Origin: a virus | Direction: 5' to 3' (one strand) | Length of the DNA: 37,643 nt | Virus record (IMG/VR): IMGVR_UViG_3300020450_000003 | Location: 1-37,643 of that record | In this document: positions 29,863 through 37,125 of the stretch, one piece after another | Layout of the letters: each line of letters opens with the position of its first letter | How positions within the stretch are numbered: the first letter of the stretch is position 1 | Translations under genes and position numbers: made by a program | The notes under the pieces: generated by a model | Seen by the model: only the letters and a program-made list of their open reading frames with translations | Told to the model about the DNA's origin: nothing | Databases searched by the model: none

Positions 29863-30252
29863 ATGGCAGATACAAAAATCAAAACAAAAGAATTGAAAAA
29901 AAGAGGTCCGAAAGGCGTATCTAAGCCATTGGAAGAAAAAGACTTTCAACGATTATTGAACATGATCAGGATACAATGCACACAAAACGAAATTTGTGAT
30001 GTTTTAGATATGTCAGACACAACATTAAATCGCCGTTTACAAGAGCGAGGATATGCAAATTTTGAAGACTTCCTTAAAAAGCATAACAGCGAAGGAAAAA
30101 TGTCATTAAGACGTATGCAATGGCAAGCGGCAGAAAATGGCAATTCAACAATGCTTGTGTTTCTCGGCAAACAATATTTAGGCCAAAAAGATAAGATTGA
30201 AAATAAAGTGGATGCCAACATCGTCGCTTACAAATGGCTAGATGATGATTAA
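29863..30252 (+). CDS. Terminase small subunit-like protein
   Basis: This 129-aa protein uses ATG 29863; in-frame ATGs at 29806 and 29836 fall upstream of the -10 box. It contains KRGPKGVSKPLEEKDFQRLLNMIRIQCTQNEICDVLDMSDTTLNRRLQERG, a helix-turn-helix for recognising the packaging site, then LRRMQWQAAENGNSTMLVFLGKQYLGQKDK, typical of small terminases. It would bind phage DNA and hand it to the large subunit, whose gene overlaps its stop by 11 nt. It opens the late operon. Confidence 0.8.
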   Translation: MADTKIKTKELKKRGPKGVSKPLEEKDFQRLLNMIRIQCTQNEICDVLDMSDTTLNRRLQERGYANFEDFLKKHNSEGKMSLRRMQWQAAENGNSTMLVFLGKQYLGQKDKIENKVDANIVAYKWLDDD

Positions 30253-31501
30253 AACAATACAATACAGACCGCGAAAATTAATAAGACCATATCACAACAG
30301 AAAAGAACGATACGCAATCATTGTTGCTCATAGACGTTTTGGAAAAACGGTGGCCGCAATTAATGATTTGATAAAAGACGCATTAACAATCAATCGTCCA
30401 CAAGTTCGTGTTGCATACATTGCCCCATATTATCGACAAGCCAAAGCCATCGCTTGGGATTATTTGTTAGAATACACAAAAGATATTGAAGGCGTGGAAT
30501 ATAACGTTGCTGAATTACGAGCCGATTTTCCCAACGGCGCAAGATTTAGATTGTTCGGCGCAGATAATCCCGACAGTTTACGCGGTTTATATTTTGATCA
30601 TGTTGTATTAGATGAACCCGCAGATTTTCCACAACGCGCATGGCCTACGGTTATAAGACCGTCACTAGCCGATAGAAAAGGCCGCGCAACATTTATTGGA
30701 ACGCCCAAAGGCAAAAATCAATTTTATGATACATTTATCAGCGCGCAAAAAGATGACAATTGGTATTGTTCAATGTTGCGAGCATCCGAAACGGACATTC
30801 TTGACGCTGAAGAATTGGCTGAAGCAAAGAAAGCAATGGGTGATGATAGATATGAACAAGAATTTGAATGTTCATTCGAAGCAAGTATTGTCGGCGCATA
30901 TTATGCAAAAGAAATGAAAACAGCAAAACAAGATGGCAGAATTACAACCGTTCCATATGACCCATCTATTGGTGTTGTCAGCGCATGGGATTTGGGCATT
31001 GGCGACAGCACAGCGATTTGGATGGCTCAATACGCGGGGCAAGAAATAAGATTGATTGATTATTATGAAAATTCTGGTGTGGGGCTAGATCATTATGCAA
31101 AAGAACTTAGTAAAACGGGGTATCATTTTACTGACCACATCTTGCCCCACGATGTTCAAGTTAAAGAATTGGGAACAGGCAAGTCAAGAATTGAAACATT
31201 ATCTAATCTTGGAATACAAAATGTGACAATTGCGCCACGATTATCTGTTGATGATGGCATCCAAGCGGTGCGGTCAATGTTGAATAAATGTTGGTTCGAT
31301 GAAAATAAATGTGAACGTGGCGTTGAAGCGTTGACACAATATAGGCGAGAATTTGACGAAAAATTAAAACATTGGCGAGGTCGGCCATTGCATGATTGGA
31401 CGTCACACGGAAGCGATGCCATGAGATATTTGGCAATTGGCAAACGTGACACATATGAATGGGATCAGCCAATAAGAAGGAATTTGCAAGGGATCGCATA
31501 A
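30242..31501 (+). CDS. terL: Terminase large subunit
   Basis: This 419-aa protein is the DNA-packaging motor. The ATPase domain has a Walker A-type AHRRFGKT (29-36) and Walker B HVVLDEP with D124 and E125. FIGTPKGKNQFYD (about 154-166) carries the coupling motif III. The RNase H-fold nuclease shows WDLGIGDST with D250, and a final HGSDAMRYL with D392. The length is typical of podovirus-type large terminases. It overlaps the small subunit gene and is followed by two short basic genes. ATG at 30242 or 30245 are both possible. Confidence 0.92.
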   Translation: MMIKTIQYRPRKLIRPYHNRKERYAIIVAHRRFGKTVAAINDLIKDALTINRPQVRVAYIAPYYRQAKAIAWDYLLEYTKDIEGVEYNVAELRADFPNGARFRLFGADNPDSLRGLYFDHVVLDEPADFPQRAWPTVIRPSLADRKGRATFIGTPKGKNQFYDTFISAQKDDNWYCSMLRASETDILDAEELAEAKKAMGDDRYEQEFECSFEASIVGAYYAKEMKTAKQDGRITTVPYDPSIGVVSAWDLGIGDSTAIWMAQYAGQEIRLIDYYENSGVGLDHYAKELSKTGYHFTDHILPHDVQVKELGTGKSRIETLSNLGIQNVTIAPRLSVDDGIQAVRSMLNKCWFDENKCERGVEALTQYRREFDEKLKHWRGRPLHDWTSHGSDAMRYLAIGKRDTYEWDQPIRRNLQGIA

Positions 31502-31531
31502 TCTGCTATATATGTGGCAGAGGTGACGCGC

Positions 31532-31684
31532 ATGGCTGGAAAAGGTTTATATCACAATATCAATAAAAAGAAAAAAGAAGGACGCAAGCCAAGACGTAAA
31601 GGGTCGAAAGGCGCGCCAACCGATGCTGATTTTGCACGTGCTAAAAAGACAGCAAAAAAACCCAAGCCCAAAAGGAGAAAGTAA
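31532..31684 (+). CDS. 50-aa basic protein after the terminase
   Basis: The ATG at 31532 opens a 50-aa Lys/Arg-rich protein (MAGKGLYHNINKKKKEGRKP...; GSKGAPTDADFARAKKTAKK). The pattern GLY-NI-K(R)KK...G-KGAPT is a familiar one in marine phages next to the terminase. CAGAGGTGA lies upstream. The high positive charge suggests DNA binding in the head or in packaging. The stop overlaps the next start. Confidence 0.7.
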   Translation: MAGKGLYHNINKKKKEGRKPRRKGSKGAPTDADFARAKKTAKKPKPKRRK

Positions 31685-31821
31685 TGCCGCACGGAAAAGG
31701 GACATACGGAAGCAAAAAGGGGAGACCGCCAAAGAAAAAAACAGGCGGTAAAAAATTGACAGCAAAACAAAAAACGTTGCCAAAATTTCTTCAAAAGAAA
31801 ATTATGAAAAGTAAAAAATAA
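31684..31821 (+). CDS. 45-aa basic protein after the terminase
   Basis: ATG 31684 overlaps the previous stop, and AAAGGAGAAAG lies just before it. The product is 45 aa (MPHGKGTYGSKKGRPPKKK...; ends LPKFLQKKIMKSKK). The pattern GKGTYGSK-GRPPKK with LPK-LQKKI is shared by many marine phage genomes in this place. It contains an AT-hook-like GRPPK core, so minor-groove DNA binding is plausible. The stop overlaps the next ATG. Confidence 0.7.
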   Translation: MPHGKGTYGSKKGRPPKKKTGGKKLTAKQKTLPKFLQKKIMKSKK

Positions 31822-32918
31822 TGAGCAGAATATTCCGAAACGGTGTTGAATTAAAGGGTGATGAACGCAAAGCCGCTTTAGAACGTCATAATGCTATACG
31901 CGCAAGACATAGCGGCGCTGGAAAAGCACCGACACCTGTTCGGGGAGCGGGCGGCGGCAAAGGCGGTAACCGTCCCGCACAAATCGACCCAACAAGCAAA
32001 TCAGGCAAAGAATTGATTGCCAAATTTAACAACGATGGGCGATATGGTTATTATAATACAAACAAAAAACACGAAAAATATAAATATGGCGAATATGTTC
32101 CGTTTCTGAAAGATGCAACGGACGGAGGCGGGTTTGATACAAGCGGCACGTTTTTTAAAGGTGCGGGACCTATATCAAATCTTTTAAATGTAGCGAAAAT
32201 AAGACCATACGGACAATCACAAACGCCACGCGAACAAATTGGGTATCGTGATTTTACAGACATGACAGATAGAGGTGGGCCACAAGCAAGCGGCGGCGCA
32301 TATGAAGGTGGAGGGTTAATAAGCGCGGCGGCAAATCTTGTTGATCAAATTAGCGGCGTTGATCAAGGCACACGAACACCGTACAACGCTCCCACACAGA
32401 TAACATTGAATAGACCAAAATTGAGACCCGCAACATTAATGACAAATAGACCCGATGAATTAATGACGGAGCCATTTAATAATACGATATCTGTTCCAGA
32501 CGAAGTTGGCGGCGTTCCGTTTAACAATCAGCCGCGTGGTTCAGATATGCCAAACATGAATATGCCAGCAAATGCCGCATATCTTGATCCATTAGAACCA
32601 TTTGGCGGTCGTGGTCGTGATGTTACGCAACAAACTTTTTTAGATAATCAACCGCAAGACGCTGAAGCCATGCAAAAACAATATGTTTCGCCAATCGTAA
32701 ACAAATTGACGGAAGTTTTTAGCAATGATGCTGAACCGCAAGAACCAGAATTTGAAGCATTAAACCCTGATTTGATTGGTTTAGAAGGATTTAACGTTGC
32801 GCCTGAAGACGCGCAATTTGCCAATGGCGTATATGAATTGATGCCAGATTTCATTGAAATGAGCAATGAACGGCGAAATAGATTGATCGAAATATTCAAA
32901 GAATCCAGAACTCGTTAA
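31821..32918 (+). CDS. Hypothetical virion-module protein
   Basis: This 365-aa protein starts with a basic region (GDERKAALERHNAIRARHSGAGKAP) and a Gly-rich stretch. The middle is low in regular structure and rich in Gly, Pro and Asn. The C-terminus is acidic and helical (EALNPDLIGLEGFNVAPEDAQFANGVYELMPDFIEMSNERRNRLIEIF). No enzyme motif was seen. The late operon position between terminase and adaptor suggests a virion or assembly protein. No family is recognised. Confidence 0.6.
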   Translation: MSRIFRNGVELKGDERKAALERHNAIRARHSGAGKAPTPVRGAGGGKGGNRPAQIDPTSKSGKELIAKFNNDGRYGYYNTNKKHEKYKYGEYVPFLKDATDGGGFDTSGTFFKGAGPISNLLNVAKIRPYGQSQTPREQIGYRDFTDMTDRGGPQASGGAYEGGGLISAAANLVDQISGVDQGTRTPYNAPTQITLNRPKLRPATLMTNRPDELMTEPFNNTISVPDEVGGVPFNNQPRGSDMPNMNMPANAAYLDPLEPFGGRGRDVTQQTFLDNQPQDAEAMQKQYVSPIVNKLTEVFSNDAEPQEPEFEALNPDLIGLEGFNVAPEDAQFANGVYELMPDFIEMSNERRNRLIEIFKESRTR

Positions 32919-33133
32919 TGGCAAAAAGAAAAAAAATATCGCCATCAGTAAAATACGCTAATGGAACAACATATAAAGACAGCAAAGGCCGAACACATAA
33001 AAGAACATCAGCAAAAGGAACAAAACGCGGCGACTCTTATTGCGCCAGATCAAGCGGGCAAAAACAAACAGCAAAAGTAAAAGTCAGACGAAAAGCTTGG
33101 GGTTGTCGCGGCAAGAAATCGGTTAGAGGTTAA
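32918..33133 (+). CDS. Small basic Cys-containing conserved phage protein
   Basis: This 71-aa protein (ISPSVKYANGTTYKDSKGRTHKRTSAKGTKRGDSYCARSSGQ, then RRKAWGCRGKK) is strongly basic with two Cys. The order YANG-TYKD-GR-HKR, GD-YCARS and a final WGC is a pattern I know from cyanophage and other marine phage genomes near head or terminase genes (possibly DUF6321). The role is unknown; nucleic-acid binding is suggested by its charge. Its start overlaps the previous stop. Confidence 0.65.
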   Translation: MAKRKKISPSVKYANGTTYKDSKGRTHKRTSAKGTKRGDSYCARSSGQKQTAKVKVRRKAWGCRGKKSVRG

Positions 33134-33135
33134 TC

Positions 33136-33753
33136 ATGGCATTATCTAATTATACAGAATTACAAGCACACATTGCTGACACATTAAATCGTGATGATTT
33201 AAGCACCGTTATACCCGAATTTATTGTTATGGCTGAAAGCCGATTGAATAGAGAAATCAGACATTGGCGCATGGAAAAAAGAGCAACAGCATCATTCGAT
33301 GCACAATATACGGCGTTGCCAACAGATTTTTTACAACCAATAAGATTTGTCGTTGAAACAACACCGATTTGCACATTGGAACAACAGAACGCAAAAGGCA
33401 TTGCTGATTTAAGAGAGGTTAGCAATGCGACAGGCAAGCCAACATCTTATTGCATTTTAGATGGTTCAATAGAAGTGCATCCAACACCTGATACGGCATA
33501 TACAGTTGAAATGACGTATTATGAAAAGATAGACTCTTTAAACAGCGGCAACCCAACAAATTGGTTATTAGAAAATTATCCTGACGCTTATTTATATGGT
33601 TCATTGTTGCACAGCGCGCCATATTTAGCGGAGTCGGAAAGATTGGCAGAATACGGAGCGTTGTATCAAAGCTCAATTGATGGTATTAACACAGACAGCG
33701 ACCAATCAAGAACAGCATCGAGTGGTAGGCGTATTATTATAAGGAGTTATTAA
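33136..33753 (+). CDS. Head-to-tail adaptor (SU10-adaptor-like)
   Basis: This 205-aa protein begins NYTELQAHIADTLNRDDLSTVIPEFIVMAESRLNREIRHWRME, the characteristic helical start of SU10-type adaptors. A beta-containing middle follows (YTALPTDFLQPIRFVV) and then LLENYPDAYLYGSLLHSAPYLAESERLAEY. Adaptor rings join the portal to the nozzle in podoviruses. This agrees with the SU10-type capsid and portal found elsewhere in the genome. GTTAATC precedes the ATG, and the previous stop is 2 nt away. Confidence 0.8.
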   Translation: MALSNYTELQAHIADTLNRDDLSTVIPEFIVMAESRLNREIRHWRMEKRATASFDAQYTALPTDFLQPIRFVVETTPICTLEQQNAKGIADLREVSNATGKPTSYCILDGSIEVHPTPDTAYTVEMTYYEKIDSLNSGNPTNWLLENYPDAYLYGSLLHSAPYLAESERLAEYGALYQSSIDGINTDSDQSRTASSGRRIIIRSY

Positions 33754-34125
33754 ATGGCTACAGTCGCAGATAGAGTATTGGACAATGGGCTAACGGTCCT
33801 TGATGTAGAAGCCAATGCCGTTCACATCACTTCACAGCAAGCAACAACGTTTGCAGAAGCAACAAGCACATATACGCTTGGCAACACAACATCAATTTCA
33901 ATTTCAGCGCCAACGGATAGAACGGGCGGCGGAAGACAAGTGACATTAACAGCGGTGACAGGCGCAAGCGTTACGGCAAGCGGCACAGCAACCCATTACG
34001 CAATCGTGGACACATCAAATTCAAGATTGCTTGTAACGAGCGCATTGACAGCATCGCAATCTGTAACATCTGGAAACACGTTTTCTTTAGAAGCATTGGA
34101 CGTTGGAATACCAGATCCTACATAA
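33754..34125 (+). CDS. Small decoration- or tail-associated structural protein
   Basis: This 123-aa Ser/Thr/Ala-rich beta protein contains RVLDNGLTVLDVEANAVHITSQQATTFAEATSTYTLGN, then TGGGRQVTLTAV, HYAIVDTSNSRLLVTSALTASQSVTSGNTF and a final DVGIPDP. I recognise this as a common marine podovirus protein encoded next to the adaptor. An Ig-like or beta-barrel fold is likely. AAGGAGTTATTAA precedes the ATG. It is probably on the virion surface or in the tail; the exact place is unknown. Confidence 0.65.
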   Translation: MATVADRVLDNGLTVLDVEANAVHITSQQATTFAEATSTYTLGNTTSISISAPTDRTGGGRQVTLTAVTGASVTASGTATHYAIVDTSNSRLLVTSALTASQSVTSGNTFSLEALDVGIPDPT

Positions 34126-34137
34126 TAGGAGCAACAC

Positions 34138-35373
34138 ATGGCGTTTGTTCTTAAAGACAGGGTTATGGAAACCACCACCACAACAGGATTAAGCGCGTTC
34201 ACGTTAGCGGGTGCTAAAACTGGTTATCAATCTTTCAGTGCAATTGGAAACGGTAATACAACCCATTATGTTGCTACAGACGGAACAGATTGGGAAGTTG
34301 GAACGGGCGTATATCTATCAAGTGGGCCAACCCTCAACAGAGTTGTAATAAGCAGTTCAAACGGCGGTTCAGCCGTAAATTGGGGATCAGGCGAAAAAGA
34401 TGTTTTTTGTGCTGTTGGCGCAGATAAAATGATATTTGAAGACGCGGGAAATAATATAAGCGTTGGAAATAATATCACTGTTGGAGGCACCGTTGACGGT
34501 AGAGATTTACAAACTGACGGAGCAAAATTAGACGGTATTGAAGCAAGTGCAACAGCCGATCAAACAGACAGCGAAATAAAAACCGCTTATGAAAATAATT
34601 CGGATACAAACGCTTTCACAGACGCATTACAAACAAAATTAAATGGCATCGAAACAAATGCTGATGTAACAGATACAACAAACGTTGTTGCGGCATTAAC
34701 AGCGGGAACAAATGTAACGATTGCGGCAAATGGAACTATTTCAAGCACAGATACAAACACCACTTATTCAGTTCAAGATGGCGGTCTTACAGAAATAAAT
34801 TTTACAACGGCAAGAAAAAACAAATTGGATGGCATTGCCGCTAATGCAACAAATACATCAGCACCTTTTTATACGGCGGCGATTGCAAGCAGTGATGTAA
34901 CTAATGCGTTAGGATATACGCCATATAACAGCACAAACCCAAGCGGTTATACAACATATAGCGCAAATCAAACATTAAATACCAATAGCGCACCAACATT
35001 TAATCAAGTTTATGCCAATCAGCTTTATTCTTATGGCAACATTTATGCTTATTTTTCAGATGAAAGATTGAAAGAATTTCACGGCACAATTGATGATGCT
35101 CTTGCAAAAGTAAATAAATTAAATGGTTATTATTTTACAGAAAACGAAACAGCAAAAACGTTAGGTTTCGATAATGACGCAAAACAAGTTGGTGTATCAG
35201 CGCAAGAAGTAAAGAATGTTTTGCCCGAAATAATAGACAGCGCGCCAATAAATCAAAAACATAATACAGATTATATGACCGTACATTATGATAAATTAGT
35301 TCCGTTGTTAATCGAAGCAGTCAAAGAATTAACAAAAGAAATTGAGGCGCTAAAAAATGGCTCTTCAATCTAG
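34138..35373 (+). CDS. Tail fibre with S74 intramolecular chaperone domain
   Basis: This 411-aa protein is a fibre whose C-terminus is an S74-type endosialidase chaperone: SDERLK at 307-312 (S307 and K312 the catalytic dyad), then YYFTENETAKTLGFDNDAKQVGVSAQEVKNVLPEI and YDKLVPLLIEAVKELTKEIEAL. The chaperone trimerises the fibre and then cuts itself off before S307, leaving about 306 aa. The shaft has repeats such as KLDGIEASATADQTDSEIKTAYE and LNGIETNADVTD. TAGGAGCAAC precedes the ATG. It overlaps the next fibre gene by 17 nt. Confidence 0.85.
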   Translation: MAFVLKDRVMETTTTTGLSAFTLAGAKTGYQSFSAIGNGNTTHYVATDGTDWEVGTGVYLSSGPTLNRVVISSSNGGSAVNWGSGEKDVFCAVGADKMIFEDAGNNISVGNNITVGGTVDGRDLQTDGAKLDGIEASATADQTDSEIKTAYENNSDTNAFTDALQTKLNGIETNADVTDTTNVVAALTAGTNVTIAANGTISSTDTNTTYSVQDGGLTEINFTTARKNKLDGIAANATNTSAPFYTAAIASSDVTNALGYTPYNSTNPSGYTTYSANQTLNTNSAPTFNQVYANQLYSYGNIYAYFSDERLKEFHGTIDDALAKVNKLNGYYFTENETAKTLGFDNDAKQVGVSAQEVKNVLPEIIDSAPINQKHNTDYMTVHYDKLVPLLIEAVKELTKEIEALKNGSSI

Positions 35374-35989
35374 CGGTCAAATAACATTTAACGATCTACA
35401 CGTTGAAGTTGGTGGTGGTAGCGGCACAAGTTGTAGCATTAACGATACTGATATTCGCCAATTAATAGGGAAAAGTTCGGGAGCAAGCGTTAATATTGCT
35501 GAATTTTATGGTGCAAGCGCGGGTCCTCAATTACAAATTACAGCATATGGAACACAATACGTTGCGGCAACAGGCGGAAAAAATATACAACCCGCCAAAA
35601 TATATTTCTTTAGTTCATCAGCCGCAAGCATGGTAAATGCTATGACTGGCGTTTCAACAGGTTACGGTTTAATTATAACAGATTATGGCTACAACGATGG
35701 CAACGGCATAAGCGGAATTGGCTACAATATGCAGAAAACCACTCCGGGCGGCGGTTATCAATATATGCAACAAAATTTGCATAGCTTTTCAAGAAATCAC
35801 GGTAATTTGTCAGGTCAGCATTATGTCAAAACGTTTTATAACAATTCGTTAATTTCTACATCAAACAGTCAATATGATACAAACAATGCGGGAGCTGGTT
35901 TAGCGTTTGGCAATCGTTTCGGTTCGAATCCAAGTATTGCGGCGGCTAGAAGCAATGCATCATCGTGGCGATTAGAATTATATTATTAA
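35357..35989 (+). CDS. Fibre-like protein with conserved attachment N-terminus
   Basis: This 210-aa protein begins ALQSSGQITFNDLHVEVGGGS, then SINDTDIRQLIGKSSGASVNIAEFYGAS, the recurring N-terminal module of marine and cyanophage tail fibres and tail proteins. The rest is Asn/Ser/Tyr-rich and beta-like (TTPGGGYQYMQQNLHSFSRNHGNLSGQHYV). It is probably a short receptor-binding or accessory fibre. It overlaps the S74 fibre gene. No S74 or collar domain is present, so it may need a helper for folding. Confidence 0.7.
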   Translation: MALQSSGQITFNDLHVEVGGGSGTSCSINDTDIRQLIGKSSGASVNIAEFYGASAGPQLQITAYGTQYVAATGGKNIQPAKIYFFSSSAASMVNAMTGVSTGYGLIITDYGYNDGNGISGIGYNMQKTTPGGGYQYMQQNLHSFSRNHGNLSGQHYVKTFYNNSLISTSNSQYDTNNAGAGLAFGNRFGSNPSIAAARSNASSWRLELYY

Positions 35990-35992
35990 TAA

Positions 35993-36517
35993 ATGGCATA
36001 TTTTGGCGTTATAAGCGAAAAATTTAATCAATCAGTGTTTGATGTTTGTTACGATTACAGCAAACAAATATGTGTTGAATATGTGCAAAGATATAAACCT
36101 GATTTGCAAAACATAGATATGAAAGAACATTGGCAAGATATCTTTCAACAAGAAAAAGACAATGATCAATTTTATATTGAAGGTTATGAGGTAATTCATA
36201 ATGGTCACGCCATGCCTGTTGGGTATTTCGTAGCAAAAATAGAAAACGAAAAATTAATTTGTAACGTTTTTTTGCCCGCAAAAAGAACAAGCACAAACAG
36301 GCCAGTTGTGGTTGATTTGAATATGTGGGATGATTTGATGCAATTAACGAAATCATTAGGTTGCAAAGAATATATATGGCAAAGTGATAAACATGGCAGA
36401 ATTTGGAAAGCTTTTAAAATAATGGCACAAAAATTAAATTATGATGTAACGTTGATTGAAAATGGTGGTTTTGGAGCTGATGTTTATTCGGAAATGAGGT
36501 TGAAATTTAAACAATGA
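35993..36517 (+). CDS. GNAT-like protein of unknown substrate
   Basis: This 174-aa protein has a possible GNAT layout: helices at the N-terminus, then HAMPVGYFVAKIENEKLICNVFLPAKRTSTNRPVVVDLNMWDDLMQLTKSLGCKEYIWQSDKHGRIWKAFKIMAQKLNYDV, with strand-strand-helix-strand order. The usual Q/RxxGxG/A acyl-CoA loop is not evident, so the call is weak. It sits between fibre genes and a sulfotransferase gene, whose start overlaps its stop (ATGATC within TGA). It may help to modify virion or host glycans. Confidence 0.4.
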   Translation: MAYFGVISEKFNQSVFDVCYDYSKQICVEYVQRYKPDLQNIDMKEHWQDIFQQEKDNDQFYIEGYEVIHNGHAMPVGYFVAKIENEKLICNVFLPAKRTSTNRPVVVDLNMWDDLMQLTKSLGCKEYIWQSDKHGRIWKAFKIMAQKLNYDVTLIENGGFGADVYSEMRLKFKQ

Positions 36518-37125
36518 TCATAACAAACGATTGGACATTTGTTCATATACCGAGAAATGGCGGCACTTCATTAAAAACATCATATCTTGAAGCAAATCAC
36601 GATTTACAACTTGGACGTGATATATTGATGCATCCAATAGAAAGACAAGATTTATTAAGACCACACGAAATAATAGATTTAGAAAATATGAACACGTTTG
36701 CAACTGAATTTGCATTGGTTAATCATTGGGAAAGTTTCATTCCTGATGGTTCAAAATTATTTACAATTGTTCGTCATCCATATCAAAGATTTCAAAGTTT
36801 ATGCCGTCGAGCATACGATTTAGAATTAACTGATCCCAAAGAAAATTGTTTAGATATTGATTTTATGCTTAATCATGAAGGTTTTGGTTCTTGGAAACCA
36901 AACAACACAATGAAAGAATATTTAGATAGCACAACAAAACCTATAACGGTTTACAAATATGAAACAGAATATGAAAAAGCACATACGGATCACGGATTAT
37001 TAAAAAAAGACGTTCTTTTATATCAAAGCGATGATCAAACAAATATATTAACACCAGAAAATATAGTAAAATTAAATGATCATTATCATGATGATTTTAT
37101 AGAATTTGGTTATACAAAAGAATGA
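36514..37125 (+). CDS. Sulfotransferase-family protein
   Basis: This 203-aa protein has the two PAPS-binding sites of membrane-type and heparan-type sulfotransferases. The 5'-phosphosulfate loop is HIPRNGGTSLKTSY (11-24). The 3'-phosphate-binding block is TIVRHPYQRFQSL (84-96), with R87 and the expected aromatic and Arg residues. It is shorter than Golgi enzymes and has no membrane helix, so it is soluble. It would transfer sulfate from PAPS to a hydroxyl, perhaps on a glycan of the virion or host surface. It overlaps the repeat protein gene by 4 nt (ATGA). Confidence 0.75.
   Translation: MIITNDWTFVHIPRNGGTSLKTSYLEANHDLQLGRDILMHPIERQDLLRPHEIIDLENMNTFATEFALVNHWESFIPDGSKLFTIVRHPYQRFQSLCRRAYDLELTDPKENCLDIDFMLNHEGFGSWKPNNTMKEYLDSTTKPITVYKYETEYEKAHTDHGLLKKDVLLYQSDDQTNILTPENIVKLNDHYHDDFIEFGYTKE

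Noticed and set aside
19185-29863. Lysogeny module or CRISPR array
   Set aside because: I searched by eye for integrase motifs, a CI-like repressor, an attachment core and regularly spaced repeats and found none.
31505-31524. Terminator after the large terminase
   Set aside because: Only a weak TCTGC/GCAGA hairpin exists, with no T tract, and late genes continue directly.
31547-31794. Minus-strand membrane protein ORFs
   Set aside because: These Phe/Leu-rich frames are the complements of two Lys-rich genes on the + strand; poly-Lys codons read as Phe/Leu on the other strand.
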